From Caldifarciminota bacterium UBA6260 (lineage in GTDB: Bacteria; Hydrothermota; 32-111): DNA of 64,000 bases. The position numbers were made by a program, and so were the translations under genes. Where the stretch lies: contig DJVI01000005.1 in NCBI GenBank assembly GCA_002441125.1, forward strand, positions 1,480 to 65,479. The letters are read 5' to 3'. Below the pieces are notes generated by a model. That model saw only the letters and a list, made by a program, of their open reading frames with translations, searched no databases and had not been told where the DNA came from. Shown here in pieces: positions 26,535 through 35,153 of the stretch (position 1 is the first letter of the stretch; each line of letters starts with the position of its first letter).

Positions 26535-27775
26535 CAATTTGTTACTTCTGAAAGAGTTTGATTTATAACCTCTTCAAGTTTGTCTCCAAGACTCTGTTCG
26601 GAGTAAAATTTTAAAATATAATCTTTCCCTCTTTTACCCATCTCTTCCCTTTCATTTTTAGGCATATTATAAACCTTCATAACTTTTGAAACTATCTCAT
26701 CCAAATTTTCTGGATCAGCATAAAAACCACATCCAGAATCTTTTACGAATTCCGAATATTCTGGTTTCGCTGTGATAAGAATAGGTTTTCCAGCAAGCAT
26801 GTAATCAAAAAGTTTGTTAGGGCTCAATCCATACTTATATAGTTCAGTTTTGTTAACGGTAATCAAACATAGGTCGACATTAGCGAGAAAGTTTAAAATA
26901 TTCCTTTTTGGGATAGTTTTGTATATTTTAACATTTTTGATATTATCGTTTTCAATTTTCTTTTCTATCTCTTCCCTCAAAGGTCCTTCACCAAGTATCA
27001 GAAAATCTATCGGCTGATTTTCAAGTCTTTTTGCTATATCAAGTATTAGGTAAGGATTATTTGCAACACCTATTGCACCAGTATAGGCAACGGTGAACCT
27101 GTTTATTTTGTATTTCTCTTTGTAGTATTCAACAGGTTTATCCGGAGTGAAGTGGTTTGGATATGTGCAGTTTGAAATGAAATGAATTTTTTTCTCATCT
27201 ATACCTTTTGATACAATATGATTTTTAAACTTTTCAACACAAACTATTATACTTTTACTTTTTCTGTATATCAACCTTTCAAGATAATATAAAAACCAAG
27301 TGTATGGATTATGTTTCATCTCTGGTTTAAGTTGTATCAAAGATTCTGGCCAGAGATCGAGAATATCAGATATGAAAGGTTTTTTCAATTTTATTGAAAG
27401 GAAAAGGGCTGAAAGTGCTGTGATGAGTTGAGGTGAAACCCCCATTATTATGTCTGGCTTTTCAAGTATCCTTCCAACTCTATACATCTCAACAGAAAAT
27501 ATTATCTGGTTAAGTAACCTTTGAAGATCATTCTTTTTATAGGTAAAGGTTTTAACCCAGACGAAATTTACACCACTTACATTTTCTATTTTATAATATT
27601 CATCCTTGGAAAGTTTCATATGTTGTAGTTTGTGCACATTGAAATCGGATGAGATTATATAAACCTTATATCCCCTTTTTACAAGTTCTATTCCAAAATC
27701 GAGATGTCTCGTTCCACCAGTCATTTCGTATGTGTGAGCGTTTTGATAACATATCCAGATAACTTTCTTCTTCGT
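26531..27775 (-). CDS. GT4-type glycosyltransferase, probable ACG start
   Basis: GT-B glycosyltransferase, 414 aa from the proposed start. The donor domain has LGEGPLREEIEKK, YKTIPKRNILNFLANVDLCL, GLSPNKLFDYMLAGKPIL, typical of WcaI/WbuB-like GT4 enzymes that build surface polysaccharides. The first in-frame ATG (27724) would begin at MTGGTRHLDFG and remove the first Rossmann strand. Upstream codons in the same frame encode KKKVIWICYQNAHTYE. A promoter (27802-27829) and AAAGGAG (27788-27782) lead to ACG at 27775-27773, six bases after the ribosome site, and a stop codon lies just above. So either ACG initiates or an ATG has been miscalled. The C-terminus overlaps the next promoter. Confidence 0.85.
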   Translation of the reverse strand, partial: TKKKVIWICYQNAHTYEMTGGTRHLDFGIELVKRGYKVYIISSDFNVHKLQHMKLSKDEYYKIENVSGVNFVWVKTFTYKKNDLQRLLNQIIFSVEMYRVGRILEKPDIIMGVSPQLITALSALFLSIKLKKPFISDILDLWPESLIQLKPEMKHNPYTWFLYYLERLIYRKSKSIIVCVEKFKNHIVSKGIDEKKIHFISNCTYPNHFTPDKPVEYYKEKYKINRFTVAYTGAIGVANNPYLILDIAKRLENQPIDFLILGEGPLREEIEKKIENDNIKNVKIYKTIPKRNILNFLANVDLCLITVNKTELYKYGLSPNKLFDYMLAGKPILITAKPEYSEFVKDSGCGFYADPENLDEIVSKVMKVYNMPKNEREEMGKRGKDYILKFYSEQSLGDKLEEVINQTLSEVTNC

Positions 27776-27801
27776 AAATTACTCCTTTTGCGAATTTTTT
27801 T

Positions 27802-27829
27802 ATTATAATAAAATAGGGATTAAAGTCAA
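27802..27829 (-). promoter_or_regulatory. promoter of the glycosyltransferase gene
   Basis: Minus strand TTGACT (27829-27824), 16-bp spacer, TATAAT (27807-27802), about 20 nt of leader before AAAGGAG and ACG. Confidence 0.75.
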
Positions 27830-27834
27830 CTATT

Positions 27835-28398
27835 TTAAAAAACCCATATGCCTGTTGATAAAGAAAAACCTGAAAAGATTATTCCTTTGTTCAAAGATGG
27901 ATCAGAAAAGAAAAAATATGTGTAACCTGCCTGAATTGAAAAACTCAAAGATAAATTCTCTTTAAAATAGAATGAAAACCCATTCTCGTTTGCAAGTGTA
28001 AAAGCTGTGTAAGATTCAGATTGATTGTAAACAACTTTCGTGTAGCCAGAAGTAAAATAACCTGAATACGCTCCATCTTTACTTCTCCCCTTCTGGTATG
28101 TAGGAATGGAAAAAGAAAGACCGAGCTGCCCAAACCTAACTCCATAAGAGTACAATTTTAACCCAACAACAGGTAAAAATTTTATCCCATTCTTTTCAGA
28201 GAATGCGAGTTCCGTCGAAAAAGGGAAAAGGTTAAGGTATAAAGTGTTATTCTCTTCTATAGGTTCAAAATAAATCTGTGGATTGAAAGAAATATTAAAA
28301 ATGTTATAAACTTTATTCTTCTTTTGCTTAACTTTTGAGTAGGATGGTATTAAAAAAACAAAAATAATTAAAATGGAGATTAAAATTTTTTTAAACAT
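27835..28398 (-). CDS. small outer-membrane beta-barrel-like hypothetical protein
   Basis: 187 aa from ATG 28398 (an upstream in-frame ATG at 28416 lies inside the promoter). Signal peptide at residues 1-21 (KKILISILIIFVFLIPSYS), then alternating hydrophobic/polar strands with many Tyr/Phe/Gly and a C-terminal aromatic residue (GFSLSTGIWVF), fitting a secreted or outer-membrane beta barrel of 8-10 strands. No family is recognised. No Shine-Dalgarno sequence; the ATG lies six bases after a -10 hexamer, so the mRNA is predicted leaderless. Confidence 0.72.
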   Translation of the reverse strand: MFKKILISILIIFVFLIPSYSKVKQKKNKVYNIFNISFNPQIYFEPIEENNTLYLNLFPFSTELAFSEKNGIKFLPVVGLKLYSYGVRFGQLGLSFSIPTYQKGRSKDGAYSGYFTSGYTKVVYNQSESYTAFTLANENGFSFYFKENLSLSFSIQAGYTYFFFSDPSLNKGIIFSGFSLSTGIWVF

Positions 28399-28404
28399 AG
28401 AAAA

Positions 28405-28432
28405 ATAATACAACAAAACATTTTTTTTTCAA
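28405..28432 (-). promoter_or_regulatory. leaderless-type promoter of the small barrel gene
   Basis: Minus strand TTGAAA (28432-28427), 16-bp spacer, TATTAT (28410-28405), six bases to ATG 28398. Confidence 0.7.
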
Positions 28433-28453
28433 CAAAAATTGATACCCTTTATC

Positions 28454-28481
28454 TTGACAAAGATAAATATAAGATTATTAT
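28454..28481 (+). promoter_or_regulatory. leaderless-type promoter of the PorV/PorQ-like gene
   Basis: TTGACA (28454-28459), 16-bp spacer, TATTAT (28476-28481), eight bases to ATG 28490; divergent from the neighbour promoter. Confidence 0.72.
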
Positions 28482-28489
28482 AAAAAATT

Positions 28490-29434
28490 ATGGGTAACTT
28501 AAAAAAAACACTCTTTTTGATACTCTTCGTAATAAGTTTTGAAATTTCTTTTTCTAATACGATAAATGATTTTCTTTTCTCAAAATCATCCAATGTTGGT
28601 TTTGCAATTTTAAAAATAAACCCAGACGCTTTTTCTTCAGCTCTTTCTGGCAGCTTAACAACAGGTTATAACTCTCCATCTTCATTTCTGATAAATCCAG
28701 CATCATCCTCTTCCTTTCAAGGGAAAAGCATAATCGTTACAACAATATACTCTTCAGGTTTTTCAACCAATTATTCCATAGCATTAAAATATCCTTTTTC
28801 TATTGGAACATTTTCCTTTGCAGCATTATCATCATCCTCTGATACCATTCAACTAAGAAATGAAAACCCAACAGAAGATCCTTTGGGTTATTATAGATTC
28901 AATTCCTACTTTTTTTCCTTAGGTTATTCAAACAGTATTACCAAAGGAGTTTTTGTTGGTTTGTCTACAACAGCGATTAATGAAAATTCCTTTCTTCTCA
29001 ATAAAACATCTTTTGTTGCAAACGCAGGTGTTCTTATAGAATTTGAAAATTTCTACAATTTGAAAGTTGGGATTTCAGCTTTGAATGTTGGTTTTAGGAC
29101 AAGGTATGATGAGAATTCTCTTGATTACATTATTCCACCATTCACTTTAAGGGCTGGAACTTCCTTTAATATAGATTTTTCAAATGTCAAAAACAGATTT
29201 TTCTCAGATTTTATCAAAGTTAACGATCAGGAGTATAAAATAGCTTTAGGTTACGATGGAGAAATTTTAGAGATACTTTCTTTAAGGTTTGGAGTCTTAG
29301 TCAACGATCCAACAAAATTGTTATCTTTAGGAGTTGGTGTTAGAAATAACAAACTATCTCTAAATTACTCCTTCGTTCCCTACAGATATGGACTCGGTTT
29401 CGATAACTGTGTTAGTTTAAACTATAACTTTTAG
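28490..29434 (+). CDS. PorV/PorQ-like (UPF0164-type) outer-membrane protein
   Basis: 314 aa with a signal peptide (residues about 5-24). The segment LSGSLTTGYNSPSSFLINPASSSSF resembles the conserved N-terminal NPAGLA-type motif of PorV/PorQ and UPF0164 barrels, and the rest is regular beta-strand sequence (for example FSFAALSSSSDTIQLRNENPTED, LKVGISALNVGFRTRYDE). The C-terminus ends in the strand CVSLNYNF with a terminal Phe, as outer-membrane barrels do. It has no ribosome site and starts eight bases after a -10, so it is probably a leaderless mRNA. The DUF4388 gene follows after 8 nt. Confidence 0.75.
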   Translation: MGNLKKTLFLILFVISFEISFSNTINDFLFSKSSNVGFAILKINPDAFSSALSGSLTTGYNSPSSFLINPASSSSFQGKSIIVTTIYSSGFSTNYSIALKYPFSIGTFSFAALSSSSDTIQLRNENPTEDPLGYYRFNSYFFSLGYSNSITKGVFVGLSTTAINENSFLLNKTSFVANAGVLIEFENFYNLKVGISALNVGFRTRYDENSLDYIIPPFTLRAGTSFNIDFSNVKNRFFSDFIKVNDQEYKIALGYDGEILEILSLRFGVLVNDPTKLLSLGVGVRNNKLSLNYSFVPYRYGLGFDNCVSLNYNF

Positions 29435-29442
29435 GTAAAAAA

Positions 29443-30111
29443 ATGGCAGGATTACAGGGAAGCTTAAAAGATTTTGAAATAACAGATATCCTTCAACTTA
29501 TAAATATGAACAAGAAGGATGGATGCCTTGAGATAACAACAAAAAATGCTGTTGGAAGGATATACTTTGAAGGTGGTAGTGTTACCCATGCTGAAATCGA
29601 TGATAGGTATGGAGAGAGTGCAATACATCAAATACTACTTATAACAGATGGAATTTTCAAATTCCTTCCGGATGTAAAAACTCCAAGGAATACGATAAGC
29701 TTACCTATCCATCACCTTATGCTTGAAGCAGCAAGGAATATAGATGAATGGAAACAGATTGAAAAACTTATTCCATCTCTTGATCTTGTCGTAAAGGTTG
29801 TTGAAAATCCAGACCTTGATACTGATAACATAAAATTATCGAGTGAAGAATGGAAGATGTTAACATTTGTAGATAACCGTTCAACAATAAAAGAGATAGC
29901 GAAAAAGGTAAACCAATCTGAATTTCAGACTGCGAAAACTCTTTACGGCCTTATAACGAGTGGATTGATAACTGTTGAAGAGAAGGAAGGACTTGATGAT
30001 ATTTTAAAAGCGATAGATGCACAGATAACCGATGAAAAGAATGAAGATAAAAAAGATGAAAAAAATGAAGATAACAAAAAGGGTGGAATAAAAAAATTCT
30101 TTTCAAGATAG
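29443..30111 (+). CDS. DUF4388 (PATAN-type) domain protein
   Basis: 222 aa. Residues 4-100 match DUF4388: GSLKDFEITDILQLINMNKKDGCLEI, with YFEGGSVTHAEIDDRYGE and the FKF strand typical of the family. This domain is often fused to receiver or FrzS-like regulators. The middle (about 125-185) looks like a winged-helix-type module (SSEEWKMLTFVDNRSTIKEI ... LYGLITSGLI). The C-terminal tail is highly charged with repeated EDKKDEKN-type units and ends KKFFSR. No receiver is present. It follows the PorV-like gene by 8 nt. The last 9 bases overlap the convergent exonuclease gene. Confidence 0.82.
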   Translation: MAGLQGSLKDFEITDILQLINMNKKDGCLEITTKNAVGRIYFEGGSVTHAEIDDRYGESAIHQILLITDGIFKFLPDVKTPRNTISLPIHHLMLEAARNIDEWKQIEKLIPSLDLVVKVVENPDLDTDNIKLSSEEWKMLTFVDNRSTIKEIAKKVNQSEFQTAKTLYGLITSGLITVEEKEGLDDILKAIDAQITDEKNEDKKDEKNEDNKKGGIKKFFSR

Positions 30112-30846
30112 AATATTTCTGTATTCTTCTTTTTTCCTTTCAAGAAAAATATTTGTTAACTTTTCAAGATTAACAACATCGAACATGTTGTATTCTATAA
30201 GGATGTTCAAAGAATCCTTTGAGCCATTCTTATAATCCTGCCATAAAAGTACAGCATCGTAACCTGTTAGATTTTTTACTTTTCCTGATCTTTCAATCAA
30301 AAATTGTTCTTCAAGTTTCTTCAAACCACCTTTCCAACCTATACTTTTCGATGCTCTGAAAAGATCAAAATGGTAATCAGGTAAAGATAAAAAGGGGAAC
30401 TCCTTTTTTATCCTTGGAATATCGAATGTCTGTCCATTGAAAGAAACAAGTATAGTCGGTATTGAAAACATTTTTTCAAGTTTTAAATAATCATCTCCAC
30501 TTTTGTAAAGATAGAAGTTCCCTCCAACGAAAAGTCCTATGAGTGTTATCTCTCCTTCCATAGATGTTTCAATATCAAGATAACCTATCTCTTTCCTGTA
30601 GTGGGTCAGCACCCTCCAATAATCTCTATATTTCAACCTTTTTAAAAAATATTTTATATCGTCATTTTTAAAAGAATTTATAGATCGTTTAATCTCTTTA
30701 AGAACCTCTTCATTCTTTTTTTCACCAAAAGGTAAATCTTTCCATCTTTCAAGAACATCCCACCAACTCTTAAAGCCTTTTTTCCAAAGTTGTTGTTCTT
30801 TCCTATAACTTATACCATCAATATGAATGAATGTATTTGTCAGCAT
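30103..30846 (-). CDS. YprB-like ribonuclease H-fold 3'-5' exonuclease
   Basis: 247 aa. The exonuclease core starts with YLDIETSMEGEITLIGLFVG (about residue 105, DIE is exo motif I), followed by VSFNGQTFDIPRIKKEFPF (motif II) and NMFDVVNLEKL near the C-terminus (motif III). This is the RNase H-like domain seen in B. subtilis YprB and its relatives; the substrate is unproven. The first 90 residues are a helical region (WWDVLERW). Last gene of a long minus-strand run; it overlaps rsmA by 29 nt and its 3' end overlaps the DUF4388 gene. Confidence 0.82.
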   Translation of the reverse strand: MLTNTFIHIDGISYRKEQQLWKKGFKSWWDVLERWKDLPFGEKKNEEVLKEIKRSINSFKNDDIKYFLKRLKYRDYWRVLTHYRKEIGYLDIETSMEGEITLIGLFVGGNFYLYKSGDDYLKLEKMFSIPTILVSFNGQTFDIPRIKKEFPFLSLPDYHFDLFRASKSIGWKGGLKKLEEQFLIERSGKVKNLTGYDAVLLWQDYKNGSKDSLNILIEYNMFDVVNLEKLTNIFLERKKEEYRNILS

Positions 30847-31531
30847 ATATTTTTAAAATCTCTTCCAAATAGAGAGTGTGGATTTTTCTTTCATCAAGAT
30901 CTTTGAAAAACTTGTTTAAATTTCTGTTTCTATTCTGCGTTAAAAAGTTTAGAAAATCCCAAAGTTTATCATATTTTTTTTCAAAACTTTTTTTTCTTAA
31001 AATATGTAATAATCTTGAATCAACTTTAGGTGGAGGATTAAAAGAATTCTTCTTTATATCAAAAATATTCTCCGTTTCAAAAAAAATATTAACATACATT
31101 GATATAGGGAGAAATGAACCTTTTGTAATCTTTTCTCCAAACTCTTTTTGAACTATGAAATAACCTTCCTCAATGCTTTCAGATTCAACTATTTTTTTGA
31201 AAATATCCTTCGATAAACTGTATGGAATACTTGAAACAGTTATATCTTCTTCTATCTTATAATCAAGACAACTTTTGTTAAAAATCTTTACATTTTCAAA
31301 TTTTGAGAATTTTTCTTTAAGAATTTCAAAATACACTCTATCGAGTTCAAGTATAGATAGATTGTCAGGTTTTTTCGATAATATTATCTCACTTATCTTT
31401 CCATCTCCACCACCTATCTCTAAAACATTTTTTCCTTCAAGTTCTGGTAAACTTTTTTCTATATTTTTCAAAACATTTCTATCAGTCAAAAAATTTTGTG
31501 ACAGTTTAACTCTTTTTCCCGATGAACTCAT
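30818..31531 (-). CDS. rsmA: KsgA/RsmA-like rRNA adenine dimethyltransferase with an altered NLPY motif
   Basis: 237 aa, a bit shorter than usual (about 260-270). LSQNFLTDRNVLKNI (residues 9-23) and the SAM motif LEIGGGDGKIS (about 38-48) are typical of RsmA, which dimethylates A1518/A1519 of 16S rRNA. Motif IV, normally NLPY or NIPY, reads SSIPYSL (about 100-106), with Ser at the catalytic Asn position. The later FFETENIFDIKKNSFNPPPKVDSRLL matches the family. It lies between tatD and the exonuclease, overlapping both. No second rRNA dimethylase is in the window. Confidence 0.83.
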   Translation of the reverse strand: MSSSGKRVKLSQNFLTDRNVLKNIEKSLPELEGKNVLEIGGGDGKISEIILSKKPDNLSILELDRVYFEILKEKFSKFENVKIFNKSCLDYKIEEDITVSSIPYSLSKDIFKKIVESESIEEGYFIVQKEFGEKITKGSFLPISMYVNIFFETENIFDIKKNSFNPPPKVDSRLLHILRKKSFEKKYDKLWDFLNFLTQNRNRNLNKFFKDLDERKIHTLYLEEILKIYADKYIHSY

Positions 31532-32315
31532 AGAAATTCTCTCTTATTATTCTTTTCAGATCTTTTATGTCTATACCAAAAAGTTCGGATACTCTCTTAT
31601 AAATGTAAATTACCTTTTCAGGAGTATTCCTTTTCCCTCTGAAAGGAACTGGTGTTAAGTATGGGGAATCTGTTTCGATAAGCATTCTGGCAAGATGTTT
31701 TTTATTTAAAATCTCTTTCAGATCGTTATTCTTAAATGTTAAAATACCGTTTATACCAAAAAAATATTTTTTGGAAAAAATGATTTCGAGTTGTTCCTTT
31801 GTACCAGAAAAACTATGGAACTCAAAGACCAAATCTTTGTATCCTTCAATAATCTCTAAAACCTCATCGTAACCATTTCTAACATGAAGCATAACAGGTT
31901 TTTTCTTTCTTCTTGCTATATCAAGCTGTTTTATAAAAAGTTCCTTTTGATTTTCAATCTCATCACTTTTATGCCAAAAGAGATCTATTCCTATCTCTCC
32001 CAATCCAGTACAATCTTTTCTCTCAAGTAATTTTTCTATTTCAAGAATTTCTTCATTTTTGTATTTTAAAGCATAATGGGGATGAATTCCAACAAAATAG
32101 TATACCTCGAAATCATCTGGAAATTTTATGTTGAAAGATTTTTCACTACTCTCGAGATCGTATCCAACTATGTTCAATATTCTTACATCATTCTCTCTTA
32201 GCATTGAAATATAATCTTCCTTCTTTTTTTCAAACTCAAACTCATCCATCTGAAGATGGAGATGGGAATCAAGAAAAGTTTCAGCCAACTGTGTCACCCG
32301 CCTCACTACTTTCAT
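31506..32315 (-). CDS. tatD: TatD family metal-dependent hydrolase (DNase)
   Basis: Up to 269 aa with all TatD motifs: DSHLHL at the N-terminus, VGIHPHYA, GEIGIDLFW, MLHVRNGY, FHSFSGT and IETDSPYLTPVPFRGKRN. TatD enzymes are 3'-5' exodeoxyribonucleases with two metal ions. The start is uncertain: ATG 32315 is the longest, but GTG 32297 and TTG 32288 (just before AETFLDSHLHL) fit family length better. It overlaps metG by 8-35 nt depending on the start. It sits downstream of metG, as in many genomes. Confidence 0.9.
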   Translation of the reverse strand: MKVVRRVTQLAETFLDSHLHLQMDEFEFEKKKEDYISMLRENDVRILNIVGYDLESSEKSFNIKFPDDFEVYYFVGIHPHYALKYKNEEILEIEKLLERKDCTGLGEIGIDLFWHKSDEIENQKELFIKQLDIARRKKKPVMLHVRNGYDEVLEIIEGYKDLVFEFHSFSGTKEQLEIIFSKKYFFGINGILTFKNNDLKEILNKKHLARMLIETDSPYLTPVPFRGKRNTPEKVIYIYKRVSELFGIDIKDLKRIIRENFYEFIGKKS

Positions 32316-34311
32316 CAGCGAAAAGAACTTTTACTCTTTTTTTATCTTTATCTGATGCAGCAAGAAGCATTCCATAAGATTTGTTCCCTCTTATTGTTGC
32401 AGGTTCAAGATTTTTCACAACTATGATCTTTTTCCCAACAAGGTCTTCAGGTTTATAGAATAATGCTACACCTGCTACTATCTCTCTCGTTTCATCTTTT
32501 AAATCTATCCTTAACTTTAAAAGTTTATCAGAGTTTGCAACCTTCTCACAGGAAAGAACCTTTGCAACTACAAGTTTAACTTTTTTAAAATAATCTATAG
32601 ATATATGCTCATCATTCTTTTCAACGCTAACATTTAAACTATCTTGAATTGGTTGTCCCATCCTTTTCCTTTCCTCTTCGATTATTTTTTCGTCAATCTT
32701 CGTGAAAAGTATATCAAGTTTTTTACCTTTGAAATCACCCTTTGGCTCTATATCCTTTATATTTTTCCACAAAAAACTATCTATGGACAAAAATTCTCTT
32801 AACTTCTTTGATGTGAAAGGAATAAAAGGATCTCCAACACATGAAAGAACAACCACAGCTTTCATACAAACATATAAAACTGTATCAAGATAATCCCTAT
32901 CATTTTTTGATAGAGTCCATGGTTCCTTCAAAGCAAAGTATTTGTTAGATTCTCTTGCTATATCCATAAACTCATATGTTGCTTTTCTCAATTGATATGT
33001 TTCTATATACTCTCCAATTTTTTCAACTTTCTCATAGATGTTTTTCAAAAATTCTCTATCATCATCCTTAAGATCTTTTCCGATTTTTACTTTCCCATCA
33101 TTGTATTTTAATACAAACTGAACTGTTCTGTTAACGAAATTCCCATATATATCAGCAAGTTCACCATTATTTCTATTTTGAAATTCTGTCCATGAGAAAT
33201 CTGTATCCTTGTTTTCCGGAAGTATGGAAGCTAATACATACCTTAAAATGTCTGGTGGGAATCTTTTAAGATAATCATCAAGCCATATTGCCCAGTTTCT
33301 CGATGTTGAAAGTTTTTTACCTTCAATATTCAGATACTCATTTGCAGGAATATCGTATGGAAGGTTATATCCTTCATCAACACCCATAAGTATAGATGGC
33401 CATATTACAGAATGAAACACTATATTATCCTTTCCCAAAAAATGTATTATCCTTGTGTCTTTATCTTTCCACCATTTTTCCCACTCTTTCTCATCACCTT
33501 TATTTTTGAAATACTCCATAGTTGATGATATGTAACCTATTGGAGCATCAAACCAAACATAGAGAACTTTATTCTCAAAACCCTGAATAGGAACTTTAAC
33601 TCCCCAATCTAAATCCCTTGTTATAGCTCTCGGTTTCAATCCTTCTTTTATCCAACCCAAAGAAAACTCTTTAACATTATCTTTCCACCATGTTCTCGAG
33701 TTTATGTAATCTTTCAACTTTTCCTGAAATTTATCAAGATCAAGATAAAAATGTTCTGTCTCTTTTACTATAGGTGTTGCACCACATAATTTGCATTTCG
33801 GCTCAATTAGGGAAACATTATCTATAGGTTTTCCACAAGCATCACATTGATCCCCTCTCGCTCCCTCAGCTTTGCAATGTGGACATATTCCTTCAACATA
33901 CCTGTCAGGTAAAAATCTTTTACAATGCTCACAGTAATACTGTTTTTCAACTTTTTTTGATACGAATCCATTTTCGTAAAGTTTTAAAAAGAAATGTTTA
34001 GCATTCTCGTGATGTATAGGTCTCGATGTTCCAGAAAAATTGTCGAAAACTATTCCAAATTTTTCAAAAGAGTCTTTCATAACTTTATGATAATAATCAA
34101 CTATTTCCTTTGGAGTTTTTTTCATCTCGTCCGCTTTTATCGTTATTGGAACACCATGTTCATCACTTCCACATATAAAACAGACATCTTCTCCCTTAAG
34201 CCTAAGATACCTTACATATATATCAGCAGGAAGATAACAACCTGCCAGATGCCCTATATGTATTGGGCCATTAGCGTAAGGTAAAGCAGCGGTTACGAGA
34301 TACCTTGTCAT
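32281..34311 (-). CDS. metG: methionyl-tRNA synthetase
   Basis: 676 aa. The catalytic core has YANGPIHIGHL (HIGH motif, about residue 12), a zinc knuckle with CEHCKRFLPDRYVEGICPHC and CDAC/CKLC pairs (about 126-175), the WFDAPIGYIS motif and KLSTSR (KMSKS-like loop, about residue 324). A C-terminal EMAP/Arc1p tRNA-binding domain (about 575-676) follows. It charges tRNA-Met. Start ATG 34311 overlaps ricT by four bases (ATGA). Confidence 0.97.
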   Translation of the reverse strand: MTRYLVTAALPYANGPIHIGHLAGCYLPADIYVRYLRLKGEDVCFICGSDEHGVPITIKADEMKKTPKEIVDYYHKVMKDSFEKFGIVFDNFSGTSRPIHHENAKHFFLKLYENGFVSKKVEKQYYCEHCKRFLPDRYVEGICPHCKAEGARGDQCDACGKPIDNVSLIEPKCKLCGATPIVKETEHFYLDLDKFQEKLKDYINSRTWWKDNVKEFSLGWIKEGLKPRAITRDLDWGVKVPIQGFENKVLYVWFDAPIGYISSTMEYFKNKGDEKEWEKWWKDKDTRIIHFLGKDNIVFHSVIWPSILMGVDEGYNLPYDIPANEYLNIEGKKLSTSRNWAIWLDDYLKRFPPDILRYVLASILPENKDTDFSWTEFQNRNNGELADIYGNFVNRTVQFVLKYNDGKVKIGKDLKDDDREFLKNIYEKVEKIGEYIETYQLRKATYEFMDIARESNKYFALKEPWTLSKNDRDYLDTVLYVCMKAVVVLSCVGDPFIPFTSKKLREFLSIDSFLWKNIKDIEPKGDFKGKKLDILFTKIDEKIIEEERKRMGQPIQDSLNVSVEKNDEHISIDYFKKVKLVVAKVLSCEKVANSDKLLKLRIDLKDETREIVAGVALFYKPEDLVGKKIIVVKNLEPATIRGNKSYGMLLAASDKDKKRVKVLFADESSEAGDTVG

Positions 34312-35153
34312 CGATCCTCCTTTGTTCTATTCATATTTGTTATGAATTTCCATCTTTTCTTTTTTATCCTGTTGAATTCTTCGAGTGAATGGGTTATCAG
34401 ACCTCCATTCTCTTCCACATTATTGTACTGTATAGTTACTTGGTCTTTGTATATATCCAGTTTAACTATTTTCCCTTCACCAAGATCAGTGATAACATTA
34501 GAGTTTATCGGAGGGAACTTTTTATAAACTTCCTCATAAAAATCCATCTCATACATAAGACAACACATCAACCTTCCACACATTCCAGAAACTTTTTGCG
34601 GAGTAACTGATAATCCTTGGTCTTTTAATGTTTGTAATGTTATAGCTTCAAAATCTTTCAAAAACCTTTTACAACATAGTTCCTGTCCACATGCTCCAAA
34701 ACCACCGAGCCTTTTAGCATAATCTCTGACTCCTATCTGTTTCATCTGTATTCTCGCATGGAAGAATGAAGCAAGTTGTTTTACAAGATTTCTGAAATCA
34801 ACTCTCTTTTCTGATATGAAATAGAATGTTATATGTTGACCGTCAAAATGTATTTCTATATCAACGAGTTTTATATTCAATCCATTCTCTTTTATAAATT
34901 TCAGAGTCGGTTCATAAGCATCTTTTTCCTTCATCTCATTAGATTTTTTCAATCTAATATCATCATCCGTCGCTTTTCTTATTATCTTTCCTATAGATTT
35001 TTCAAACTCGTATGGAAAGATTTTTAAAAGTATTCCAATATCGAGCCCCTGATCGTGTTGACATATTACATATTTCCCTTCCTCCACATCTATGTTGGTT
35101 GGAATCTCGAACATCATCCTATCAGAACCTCTGAACTCAACTCTTCCAAACAT
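34308..35153 (-). CDS. ricT: PSP1 domain protein RicT (YaaT)
   Basis: 281 aa with the PSP1 region (about residues 55-145) and the conserved cysteine motifs GACGQELCCKRFLKDF and GMCGRLMCCLMYE (about 160-205), which hold a 4Fe-4S cluster in the B. subtilis RicAFT complex. That complex affects RNase Y and mRNA processing; in diderms the role is less clear. It overlaps holB by 17 nt upstream and metG by 4 nt downstream; holB-ricT-metG order is also conserved in Firmicutes. Confidence 0.92.
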   Translation of the reverse strand: MFGRVEFRGSDRMMFEIPTNIDVEEGKYVICQHDQGLDIGILLKIFPYEFEKSIGKIIRKATDDDIRLKKSNEMKEKDAYEPTLKFIKENGLNIKLVDIEIHFDGQHITFYFISEKRVDFRNLVKQLASFFHARIQMKQIGVRDYAKRLGGFGACGQELCCKRFLKDFEAITLQTLKDQGLSVTPQKVSGMCGRLMCCLMYEMDFYEEVYKKFPPINSNVITDLGEGKIVKLDIYKDQVTIQYNNVEENGGLITHSLEEFNRIKKKRWKFITNMNRTKEDR

